A stretch of 64,000 nucleotides of DNA, from positions 41,406 to 105,405 of the forward strand of contig CAXTBN010000001.1 in assembly GCA_964242895.1 (NCBI GenBank), written 5' to 3'. The position numbers and the translations under genes were made by a program. This document shows positions 9,778-17,734 of this stretch, one piece after another. Below the pieces are notes generated by a model. It was not told where the DNA came from, searched no databases, and saw only the letters and a list, made by a program, of their open reading frames with translations. How positions within the stretch are numbered: the first letter of the stretch is position 1; the number at the start of each line of letters is the position of its first letter. This DNA is from JASLDZ01 sp964242895. GTDB taxonomy: Bacteria > Pseudomonadota > Alphaproteobacteria > Caulobacterales > Caulobacteraceae.

Positions 9778-11208
9778 TCAGGCGAACAGGCTCCGTCGCC
9801 TCGCGTAGGCGAAGTACACGGCCAGCCCCACCGCGTTCCATACCAAGAACAGCCCCTGCGTCAGCCGCGGCAGGCTGGTGAACAGGTACAGGCACCCGGC
9901 GACGCCCAGCGGCCCGACGAGCCACGGCAGGGGCGTCCTGAACAGGCGGGGCCGCTCGGGCTCGCGCGCGCGCAGCACCATCATGCACACGCACACCGCG
10001 ATGAAGGCGCACAGCGTGCCGCTGTTCGCCAGCGCGGCGATCTGCTCCAGCGGCAGGAAGCCGGCGATGCTCGCGGCGATCACCGCGGTCAGGATCGTCA
10101 CGGGAACGGGCGCGCCGCGGCGGCTCACGGCGGCCAGGCTCTCCGGCAGCATGCGGTCGCGCGCCATCGCGAAGAAGATGCGGCTCTGGCCGTACATGAA
10201 GGCCAGGATCACCGTCGGCAGCGCCACCACCGCCGCCCCGGCCACCACCTTGGCGGCCCAGGGATGGTTCAGCTGGTTCATGATGAAGACCAGCGGCGCG
10301 GCGTCCTTGGCGAAGCTCTGCGGGGCCGAGGCCCCGATCGCGGCGGCGGCCACGGCCATGTAGATCACCACGCACGCGAGCATCGAGCCGATGATGCCGA
10401 TGGTGAGGTCTCGCCCGGGGTTCTTGGCCTCCTCCGCCGCGGTGGAGATGGCGTCGAAGCCGTAGAAGGCGAAGAAGATGATGGCCGCCGCCGCCATCAC
10501 GCCCACCTTCTGCCCGCCTACCTCATGGCTGGCGAACCCGTTGGGCATGAAGGGGGTGAAGTGCTCCGGCTTGAAGGCGGGTGCGGCGATGGCCACGAAG
10601 GCGGCGAGCGCCAGCACCTTCACCGCCACCAGCACCGCGTTGATCGTCGCGCTCTCGCGCGTGCCGACCAGGAGCACGCCGCCGACGACCAGCGTAATGA
10701 GCACCGCCGGCAGGTTCACGACCCCGCCCGCCGCCTGCGGCCCGGCGGAGAGCGCGGCCGGCAGGTGGACGCCCACCGCGGCCAGGAACTCGGCCGCGTG
10801 CCCGCTCCAGCCCACGGCCACCACCGAGCACACCACCGTGTACTCGAGGATCAGGCTCCAGCCGACGATCCAGGCGAACACCTCGCCGAGCGCCGCGTAG
10901 CTGTAGGTGTAGGCCGAGCCCGCGGCCGGGATCAGCGTCGCCATCTCCGCGTAGGCCAGCGCCGCGCACACGCACACCGCGCCCGCGATGGCGAAGCTCA
11001 GCAGCACCCCAGGTCCGGCCAGCCCCGCGCCCACGCCGGTCAGCGTGTAGATGCCGGTGCCGACGATGCCGCCCACGCCAAGGGCGACGAGGTGCGGCCA
11101 CGACAGCGTCGGCGCCAGCCGGCGGCCCCCGACGGCGATCTCGCGCGCGGCGTCCACGCCCTTGCGGCGCCAACCCCCGGCGGAGGTGCGCAGGTCGGCG
11201 GCGGTCAA
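9778..11208 (-). CDS. APC-family amino acid permease
   Basis: About 476 residues with roughly 12 hydrophobic segments. The hallmark LSWPHLVALGVGGIVGTGIYT of the cationic amino acid transporter-like branch of the APC superfamily sits near the N-terminus, and the EEAKNPGRDL loop and GQSRIFFAMARDRMLP segment are conserved. It should import amino acids across the inner membrane by cation symport; the substrate is not decidable. The start chosen is TTG at 11208 because it overlaps the stop of the upstream M28 peptidase as TTGA; a much longer frame exists but its first 75 codons are antisense-like Arg-rich sequence. Coupling suggests uptake of amino acids released by the peptidase. Confidence 0.88.
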   Translation of the reverse strand: MTAADLRTSAGGWRRKGVDAAREIAVGGRRLAPTLSWPHLVALGVGGIVGTGIYTLTGVGAGLAGPGVLLSFAIAGAVCVCAALAYAEMATLIPAAGSAYTYSYAALGEVFAWIVGWSLILEYTVVCSVVAVGWSGHAAEFLAAVGVHLPAALSAGPQAAGGVVNLPAVLITLVVGGVLLVGTRESATINAVLVAVKVLALAAFVAIAAPAFKPEHFTPFMPNGFASHEVGGQKVGVMAAAAIIFFAFYGFDAISTAAEEAKNPGRDLTIGIIGSMLACVVIYMAVAAAAIGASAPQSFAKDAAPLVFIMNQLNHPWAAKVVAGAAVVALPTVILAFMYGQSRIFFAMARDRMLPESLAAVSRRGAPVPVTILTAVIAASIAGFLPLEQIAALANSGTLCAFIAVCVCMMVLRAREPERPRLFRTPLPWLVGPLGVAGCLYLFTSLPRLTQGLFLVWNAVGLAVYFAYARRRSLFA

Positions 11209-13592
11209 CCCGCCGACCCGCCCGAGCTTCGCACCATGACGCGCGGGGGAGAGCCGGCCGCGGCGACCGCCTGATCGAGTCCGTCGCTGTAGCGGTTCAG
11301 CGCGGCGGCCGTGGCGGCGATGAAGCGCTGCGCCTCGGGATAGCGGTCGCCCTCGATGGCCTCGCGCACGCCTGGGAAGGTCTTGGCGCCGTAGCCGGTC
11401 AGCACACCGGGCGCGTAGGCCAGGTTGCGGTACCACGGCCGGCCCGGCAGGCCGCCCTCGTCGAGCAGGCGCTGCTCCATCTTCTGCAGCCCGGCGTTCA
11501 CCGCCGCACGATGCGCCGGGCTCACGAGCCCCGCGGCGGCGTCGAACCGGTCGGCGCTCGCCCGCAGCCGCGCGGTGGCCGCGTCCAGGGCGGACCAGTC
11601 GAGCGACGGGACGGCGACGGCGCGGGACGGGTCGCCCTCGCGCCGGAGCGGGTCGGCCGCGGTGCGGAAGGCTTGCGCGTCCAGGAGCGCGTTGGTCTCG
11701 GTCGCGCGCTCGCGGCGCGCGGCGGCCAGCGCCTTGAGCTCGCCGACGTAGCCCGTGAAGGTCGCCGCCGTGTCGCCGAAGCGCATGGGCGCGACGTCGG
11801 CGTCCGCGAGCCGCAGCACGATCCGGCCGACGGTCTGGGCCAGCGCCGCGCCGTAGGCCTCGCCCGGATCGCCGAAGCGGCGGTAGTGGTCGAAGCTGTC
11901 GTAGGCCGAGTGGTACACGCCGCCCGACTCGCCCTCGCCGCCGTAGCGCACGTCCAGCGAGGCGATGCCCAGGTGCTGCAGGTAGGCGCTATAGTCGCTG
12001 CCGGAGCCGAGGGCCTCCAGCGGCGTGTCGGCCCCACCCGCGATCAGGCGCGACTGGCGCCGTGCGCGGTCGTCCGCGCCGTCCAGGGCGGAGGTGCGGA
12101 TGCGGTCGCGCGCCCGCTCGCGGACCGACACGCCCGTCTGCGGATCGCGCACCTCCGCCCCGACCTCGTTGACCATGCGCGTCAGGGCGTGGCTGCCGCC
12201 GACGGACAGGAAACCGCGGTCGATGTTGTCGGAGTTCACGTAGGCGATCGCCTTGGCCTGAAGCTCGTCGGCGTGCTGCTCGGCCCACTCGGTGGAGCCG
12301 ATCAGTCCCGGCTCCTCGCCGTCCCAGCTCAGGTAGACGAGGGTGCGCTTGGGCCGCATCCCCTGCCTGGCCAGCGCGCCGATCGCCTTGGCCTCGGCCA
12401 TCAGCGCGACCTGGCCGGAGAGCGGGTCCTCCGCGCCGAAGACCCAGCCGTCGTGGTGGTTGCCGCGCAGCACCCAGCTGTCGGGCTGCTCGGAGCCCTT
12501 CATCACGGCCACCACGTCGTAGACGGGCTTGAGGCTCCAGTCGGAGCGCACGCGCAGGTGCACGCGCGCCGGCCCCGGCCCGTAGTGGTAGGTGATCCCC
12601 AGCGCCCCGCGCTGCGCGCGCGTCGCCACCGGCCCGCCGAGCGCCGCCAGGAGCGGCTGGGCGTCGGCGTAGCTGATCGGCAGCGCCGGAATCTTCAGGA
12701 TGGTGGGCGCGGTCTCGCGCGTGAACTGGCGTCGCGCGCCCTCGCTCGCGCCGACGCCGGGCGTCAGCGGGTCGCCGGGATAGGTGGTCATGTCCTGCAC
12801 CGAGCCGCGCTGCACGCCGTCGGCGTTGCGCTGCGGGCCGGCGGGGTAGACGTCGTCGGCCGCGTAGCCATCGTCGGCGGGGTCGGAGTAGATCAGGCAG
12901 CCGACCGCCCCGTTCTCCTGCGCCAGCTTGGGCTTCAGCCCGCGCCAGCCGCCGCCGTATCGCGCGATGACGATCTTGCCGCGCACGTCCACGCCCGCGC
13001 GCTGCAGGGCGCGGTAGTCGTCGGGCATGCCGTAGTTGACGTAGACCAGCTCGGCGGTGACGTCCCCGTCTCCCTGGTAGGCGACATAGGGCGGCAGCTG
13101 GCCGGGCGCGGACGAGGTGCGGTCGCCGGCCACGGGCGGCTCGTGCAGCTTGGCCCGGTACGGGTGCGGGCCGAGGAGCTCCAGTCCGACCTCGATCGGC
13201 GTCGGGTAGAGCACGTCGAACCGCTCGATCCGCGCGTCCCAGCCCCAGCTCCTGAATTGCGTCAGCTGCCACTCGGCGTTCTCGCGGTCGTGGGGGCTGG
13301 AGACGTGGTTCGGAGCCGACGAGAGACGCTGCAGCCAGCCCTCCATCTCCTTGGGGTCGATCAGCGCGTCGAAGCGGCGCTCGTAGTCGCGCTCGGCGGC
13401 GGCGGCGGCGGGCGAGAAGCCCTGCATGGCGCCCGGCGCGGCCGGCCCGGGGCGCGAGGCGCCCGTGGGCTGGGCGTTGCGCGGCTGGTCGGCCTGCTCG
13501 CCGGCCGACCCCGTCGTCGCGGGCGGCGTCTGCGCGGCGGCGGTGGAGAGCGTCGCGAGCGAGGCGCAGGCGAGCAGGGTGAGCAGGCGCAT
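11205..13592 (-). CDS. Exported M28-family metallopeptidase (glutamate carboxypeptidase II-like)
   Basis: 795 residues, starting with a Sec signal peptide (MRLLTLLACASLATLSTAAA). A PA-domain insert (YVNYGMPDDYRAL ... GKIVIARYGG) is followed by the M28 zinc peptidase domain with NHHDGWVFGAEDP (first zinc ligands), LSWDGEEPGLIGSTEW (catalytic Glu and zinc Glu), and SGSDYSAYLQHLGI. A C-terminal helical dimerisation domain resembling that of transferrin receptor / PSMA completes the chain. This is the M28B architecture, whose members remove C-terminal residues from peptides. It is likely periplasmic or secreted. Immediately downstream and overlapping lies an amino acid permease, which fits a scavenging unit. 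Confidence 0.92.
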   Translation of the reverse strand: MRLLTLLACASLATLSTAAAQTPPATTGSAGEQADQPRNAQPTGASRPGPAAPGAMQGFSPAAAAAERDYERRFDALIDPKEMEGWLQRLSSAPNHVSSPHDRENAEWQLTQFRSWGWDARIERFDVLYPTPIEVGLELLGPHPYRAKLHEPPVAGDRTSSAPGQLPPYVAYQGDGDVTAELVYVNYGMPDDYRALQRAGVDVRGKIVIARYGGGWRGLKPKLAQENGAVGCLIYSDPADDGYAADDVYPAGPQRNADGVQRGSVQDMTTYPGDPLTPGVGASEGARRQFTRETAPTILKIPALPISYADAQPLLAALGGPVATRAQRGALGITYHYGPGPARVHLRVRSDWSLKPVYDVVAVMKGSEQPDSWVLRGNHHDGWVFGAEDPLSGQVALMAEAKAIGALARQGMRPKRTLVYLSWDGEEPGLIGSTEWAEQHADELQAKAIAYVNSDNIDRGFLSVGGSHALTRMVNEVGAEVRDPQTGVSVRERARDRIRTSALDGADDRARRQSRLIAGGADTPLEALGSGSDYSAYLQHLGIASLDVRYGGEGESGGVYHSAYDSFDHYRRFGDPGEAYGAALAQTVGRIVLRLADADVAPMRFGDTAATFTGYVGELKALAAARRERATETNALLDAQAFRTAADPLRREGDPSRAVAVPSLDWSALDAATARLRASADRFDAAAGLVSPAHRAAVNAGLQKMEQRLLDEGGLPGRPWYRNLAYAPGVLTGYGAKTFPGVREAIEGDRYPEAQRFIAATAAALNRYSDGLDQAVAAAGSPPRVMVRSSGGSAG

Positions 13593-13674
13593 GGGGCGGT
13601 CGGGCGCTCCGGGGAGGGGAGGGCGCGACCTTGGCCGATGCGCGGCCCCGCGGCAACGCCGCGAAGCCGCGGGC

Positions 13675-15432
13675 TCACCCCGCCGAGACGGGCGCCTTCG
13701 CCCCGCGCCCGGCGGGAGCGGCGAACGGGCTCTCGACGGCGGGGCCGGTCGCCGGCGCGGGACGCGGGGCGGCGGGGCGCGGCGGCGTGAGCACCTGCGT
13801 GCGCTCCAGCGACGCCTGCGCGTGGTCCATGCGCTCGCCGGCGCTGGCGGCCAGCAGGTTGAAGGCGTCGAACAGGCGGCCGATCTCGTCCTTGCGGTGG
13901 TGCGAGATGCGGAACTCCATGTTCCCGCCCGCCGCGTCCGTGAGCGCCGTGCGCAGCCGGCGCATGGGCCGGGTGAGCGACCGGGCGGTGGCGAAGCTGA
14001 CCAGGCCCGTGGCCAGCAGCACCGCCGCGCCAAGCACCGCCATGAGCAGGTGCGACAGGGTGGAGGCGTTGCTGAGCTCCGTGCGGTTCAGGCTCACGTC
14101 CACCCGCCCGAAGCTGCGGCCGGCGTAGAGGATCGGCCGGGTGAAGCGGAAGCCGTCGTGCGCGCCGGTCAGCGCGGTCACGGTCAGCGGCCCGTCGCGG
14201 CGCACCACGCGCTCGCCGAAGGGCGCGCGGTAGGCGTGCCCGACGCGGTGCTCGTCGGTCGAGCCGCGGATCACGCCCTCGGCGTCCACCACCTGCATGT
14301 CGCGCACGTTGGGGTCGGCGCTGGCGGCGGTGACGAAGGCTTGCACGGGCAGCCAGTCGCGCTCGCCCTCTGGCAGGGTGGCGTTGTCGGCGGCGCGCAG
14401 CGCGGCGTTGGAGGCCACGAAGGAGCTGACCGCCGCGCCGGAGGTGAGCGCCATGCGCTCCATGGCCGCGTCCTGCCGGTTGAGCACCACGCTCATCCCG
14501 ACCGCGAGCACCAGGCCGATGGCGGTCACCGCGCCCAGCGCCAGCTTGGTCGAGAGCGACAGCAGGCGGCGCGGTCCGGCGCGCTCGGCGGCCAGCGCCT
14601 CCTGCACGGCCGCCTCGCGCCGCAGCGCCTCGGCCAGCTGCGCACCGTCGGCGAAGCGCCGCTCGGGCCGCTTGGCCATCAGCTTGGAGATGATGAACTG
14701 CAGCCCGCGCGGCGTGTCGGGCGCGGCCTGCGCCAGGGGCTCGGGCTCGCCCTGGGTGATCTGCAGCGCCAGGGTGGCGGCGCTCGCGCCGGCGAACGCC
14801 TTCTTGCCCGTGGCCAGCTCGTAGAGGATCACGCCCACGCTGAAGAGGTCGGAGCGCCCGTCCACCTCGCCGCAGAGCGCCTGCTCGGGGCTCATGTAGC
14901 GCGGGGTGCCCATGACCTGGCCGGCCTGGGTCTTCAGCATCTCGCCGTCGCCCATGGCCTCGGCGACGCGGGCGATGCCGAAGTCGAGGAGCTTCACGGC
15001 GCGCCCGTCGGCGGACAGGTGGATGTTCGACGGCTTGATGTCGCGGTGCACCACGCCCTGCGCGTGGGCGTAGCGCAGCGCCTCGGCCAGCTGCAGGCCG
15101 ATGTCGATCACGCGCGCCGGCTCGAAGGCCTGGCCGGGGCGCATGGCCTTGTCGAGCGGCTGGCCGTCCAGGAGCTCCATGGCGATGTAGGGGAAGCCGT
15201 CGACCTCGCCCACGTCGTAGACGGTGACGATGTTGGGATGGCCGAGCGCGCCCGCGGCCTTGGCCTCGCGCAGGAAGCGACTGGCGTACTCGCGGTTCTG
15301 GCGCAGTTCTCCGCGCAGCACCTTGATGGCCAGCTCGCGCTGGATGTTGGGGTCGTAGGCCCGGTACACGTCGGCCATCGCGCCCTGACCGATCCGTTCG
15401 CGGATCGCGTAGCGCCCCACCAGGTTAGGCAA
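13675..15432 (-). CDS. Transmembrane Ser/Thr protein kinase with extracytoplasmic sensor and HAMP domain
   Basis: 585 residues from a TTG start preceded by a strong Shine-Dalgarno (GGGAGGAGG). Hanks-type kinase domain at about 7-275: glycine loop GQGAMADVY, Lys37 in LAIKVL, HRDIKPSN (129-134), DFG (150-152) and activation loop GTPRYMSPEQA. TM1 is at about 295-317, followed by a Cache-like extracytoplasmic domain (about 318-458), TM2 (about 459-481), HAMP (about 482-532) and a Pro/Ala-rich tail. The sensor-HAMP part being C-terminal to the kinase resembles PpkA-type kinases that start threonine phosphorylation of type VI secretion Fha proteins. It is divergent from an FHA protein and a PP2C phosphatase, which supports this. 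Confidence 0.92.
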   Translation of the reverse strand: MPNLVGRYAIRERIGQGAMADVYRAYDPNIQRELAIKVLRGELRQNREYASRFLREAKAAGALGHPNIVTVYDVGEVDGFPYIAMELLDGQPLDKAMRPGQAFEPARVIDIGLQLAEALRYAHAQGVVHRDIKPSNIHLSADGRAVKLLDFGIARVAEAMGDGEMLKTQAGQVMGTPRYMSPEQALCGEVDGRSDLFSVGVILYELATGKKAFAGASAATLALQITQGEPEPLAQAAPDTPRGLQFIISKLMAKRPERRFADGAQLAEALRREAAVQEALAAERAGPRRLLSLSTKLALGAVTAIGLVLAVGMSVVLNRQDAAMERMALTSGAAVSSFVASNAALRAADNATLPEGERDWLPVQAFVTAASADPNVRDMQVVDAEGVIRGSTDEHRVGHAYRAPFGERVVRRDGPLTVTALTGAHDGFRFTRPILYAGRSFGRVDVSLNRTELSNASTLSHLLMAVLGAAVLLATGLVSFATARSLTRPMRRLRTALTDAAGGNMEFRISHHRKDEIGRLFDAFNLLAASAGERMDHAQASLERTQVLTPPRPAAPRPAPATGPAVESPFAAPAGRGAKAPVSAG

Positions 15433-15492
15433 GTCCGCCTCCTCCCGAGGTGCGGACGCAGGCGGGAGAGCCGCCGGACGCCGTCCGCCTCG

Positions 15493-15508
15493 TTGGCATG
15501 GGTTGTGC
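15493..15508 (+). promoter_or_regulatory. Candidate sigma-54 promoter upstream of FHA gene
   Basis: TTGGCATGGGTTGTGC has the GG (-24) and GC (-12) pairs separated by exactly ten bases and agrees with most of the TGGCAC-N5-TTGC consensus; the weak point is G in place of the first T of TTGC. It points toward the FHA gene 150 bases downstream, in the 229-base region between the divergent kinase and FHA genes. Type VI clusters are often under sigma-54 control, which fits, but a chance match in GC-rich DNA is possible. Confidence 0.3.
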
Positions 15509-15661
15509 GCGGCCAGCCGTTAAGATCAGATTTCGCCGTTCCTGCACGCGCTTAAGGCTCCGTCAGCACACCGACGCTACACGAGGCGTATTCATCGTGT
15601 CTTCCGCGAGTGCTGCGGCCGACGCGACGCAGTCGTCGGTGCTGACGACGGAGGTTTCCGA

Positions 15662-16813
15662 GTGGCTTTACTCACCCTTTACCATGACGACGAGCCCGAG
15701 CGGGCGCTCGACACGGCCAGCGTGGGCGAGGCGCCGCTGGCGGTGGGGCGCGACCCGGGGCCGAACGGCTGGCGGGTGGGCGAGGCCGACCGCGCGGTCT
15801 CGCGCACCCACTTCACCGTGCGCGAGGCGGGCGGCCGCGTGTGGATCGAGGACCTCAGCGCCAACGGCCTCCAGACCTCGTCGGGGCCGGCGCCGCGCAA
15901 CGAGGCCGCCACCGTCGCCTGGGGCGAGACGCTGCGCTTCGGCCGCCTGCGCGTGGTGGTGTCGCCCGACGAGCTGGAGGCGACGGTGTTCCGCTCGCCC
16001 TTCGCCGCCGCCGCCGAGGGGCTGACGCGCCACGCCGCGCCCGACACTCCCGCCGCCGCCCCGCCCTCGCCCGAAGCGACCGTGTTCGAGGGGCCGTTCG
16101 TGCGCCCGCTGCTGGCCCCGGTGGACGCCACGCTCGTCACCCTCGCCGTGCCGTCCGACTGGGCCCCCGCGCCCTCGGCGCCGGCCCCCGCCGCGCCGTC
16201 CGCCGCGCCGAGCCCGGACGCCGCGTTGCTGGAGGCCTTCTGCGCCGGCGCCAAGCTCGACATGAGCGCCTTCGCCGGCGAGGACCCGATCGCCACCATG
16301 CGCGAGCTGGGCGCCGTCTACCGCCAGATGGTGCTGGGCCTGTCCGACCTGATGAGCGAGCGCATCTCGGTGAAGACCGAGTACCGCATGACCCGCACCA
16401 CCGTGCACGCCCAGGGCAACAACCCCTTCAAGTGGGCCGCCGCCCAGCGCGTGGCCGTGGACCTGCTGCGCCCGCGCCACGACGGCTTCCTGACCGGACC
16501 GGCGGCCGTGAACGACAGCTTCACCGACCTGAAGAAGCACCTCCTGGCGCTGCTCTCCGGCTTCCGCGAGGCGGTGTCCTCCACCCTCGCCGAGCTCGAG
16601 CCGGCCAAGGCGGAGACACGCGCGGACGGGCGTGGCTTCTCGCTGAAGACGCGCGGGCAGGCGGCGTGGGAGTGCTACGGCGCCCTGCACGCCGAGCTCG
16701 CCGCCGAGGCGCACGCCGATCCCGACGGCCGCGTGAACCGAGGCTTCCGCGAGGGCTACGAGCGACGGCTCCTGGAGCTCGACGCCGCCGCGCCCTCCCA
16801 AGCGGCCGCCTGA
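15662..16813 (+). CDS. tagH: FHA domain protein of the TagH / Fha type (type VI secretion-associated)
   Basis: 383 residues from a GTG start. N-terminal FHA domain (about 20-95) with VGRDPG, the phospho-threonine pocket residues in RAVSRTHFTV and DLSANGLQ. A Pro/Ala-rich linker follows (about 115-190). The C-terminal domain (about 200-345) has the TagH signature: FAGEDPIATMRELGAVYRQM, GLSDLMSERISVKTEYR and GNNPFKWA. In type VI systems such proteins are phosphorylated by PpkA, dephosphorylated by PppA, and trigger apparatus assembly. The kinase and phosphatase flank it here. The apparatus genes (VipA/B, TssK, ClpV and so on) are not in the window. Confidence 0.9.
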   Translation: MALLTLYHDDEPERALDTASVGEAPLAVGRDPGPNGWRVGEADRAVSRTHFTVREAGGRVWIEDLSANGLQTSSGPAPRNEAATVAWGETLRFGRLRVVVSPDELEATVFRSPFAAAAEGLTRHAAPDTPAAAPPSPEATVFEGPFVRPLLAPVDATLVTLAVPSDWAPAPSAPAPAAPSAAPSPDAALLEAFCAGAKLDMSAFAGEDPIATMRELGAVYRQMVLGLSDLMSERISVKTEYRMTRTTVHAQGNNPFKWAAAQRVAVDLLRPRHDGFLTGPAAVNDSFTDLKKHLLALLSGFREAVSSTLAELEPAKAETRADGRGFSLKTRGQAAWECYGALHAELAAEAHADPDGRVNRGFREGYERRLLELDAAAPSQAAA

Positions 16814-16826
16814 CCTCAGCCGCCGC

Positions 16827-17555
16827 ATGATCGACCTCGCTCCCGCCCCCCCGGCGCTTTGCGACGCCGGCCGCACGCACGCCGGCGCGGTGCGCCTCGT
16901 CAACGAGGACGCCTTCCTCGTCCGCGCCGACATCGGCCTGTGGGCCGTGGCCGACGGAATGGGCGGACACGCCGACGGTGCGGGCGCGAGTCGCAGGCTC
17001 GTCGACGCCCTGCGCGCCCTGCCTGCGCCCGCCTCCGCCCACGCGCTGCTGGAAGGCGTCCGCGCCGCGGTGGAGGGGGTCGACGCGGCGCTGCGCGGCG
17101 TGGCCGAGGCTGCGGGCGACGGCGTCATCTCCGGCTCGACGGTGGTGGCGCTGATGGTGCGCGACGGCTGCTGGGCGTGCTTGTGGGCCGGCGACAGCCG
17201 CCTTCACCGCCTGCGCGCCGGCCGGCTGGAGCAGCTGACGCGCGACGACAGCCTCGTGCAGGACCTCGTCGACGCGGGTGTGCTCGCGCCGGAGCGCGCG
17301 CGGAACGACCGGCGCGCCCACGTGCTGACGCGCGCCGTCGGCTGCGGCGGCGCACCCGTGCGGCTGAACTTCACCGAGGGGCGGGTGGAGCGGGGCGACC
17401 GCTTCCTGCTGTCCTCGGACGGGCTGACCAACTGCCTCGACGCGGCGGCGACGACGCGTCTGCTGGGCGGGCCGGACGCGCCGGACGCGCTGATCGCCGC
17501 GGCGCTCGACGCGCGGGCGAGCGACAATGTCACCGCCGTGGTGGCCGTCGCATGA
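16827..17555 (+). CDS. PP2C-family protein phosphatase (PppA-like)
   Basis: 242 residues, the minimal length of bacterial PP2C. Metal-binding and catalytic motifs are all visible: the RLVNEDAF block, VADGMGGHADG, SGSTVVALMV, DDSLVQDLVDAG, LSSDGLTNCL and SDNVTAVV. It would remove phosphate from Thr/Ser residues, most plausibly from the FHA protein whose gene ends 13 bases upstream or from the divergent kinase. Together the three genes form a complete phospho-switch. Confidence 0.93.
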   Translation: MIDLAPAPPALCDAGRTHAGAVRLVNEDAFLVRADIGLWAVADGMGGHADGAGASRRLVDALRALPAPASAHALLEGVRAAVEGVDAALRGVAEAAGDGVISGSTVVALMVRDGCWACLWAGDSRLHRLRAGRLEQLTRDDSLVQDLVDAGVLAPERARNDRRAHVLTRAVGCGGAPVRLNFTEGRVERGDRFLLSSDGLTNCLDAAATTRLLGGPDAPDALIAAALDARASDNVTAVVAVA

Positions 17556-17734
17556 CGTCTCATCCGGCGTTGCGGGAGAGCAACACTTGAGGCCCTGTCA
17601 CGATCTTGTCGCGCTTTTCGGATGATCCGGAAGGCCGACGAGCGCATGGGCCTAGCTGAACGGGGATCACACCCGTCTTGATAATAGCGTCCGCCCTCCG
17701 TCGGGAGGCGACCGGGCCGCGAGAGGGACACCGA

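Noticed and set aside
9778..11436. 552-residue version of the amino acid permease
   Set aside because: The first 75 or so codons are Arg-rich antisense-like sequence inside the M28 gene; the TTG at 11208 overlapping the M28 stop gives the normal permease N-terminus.
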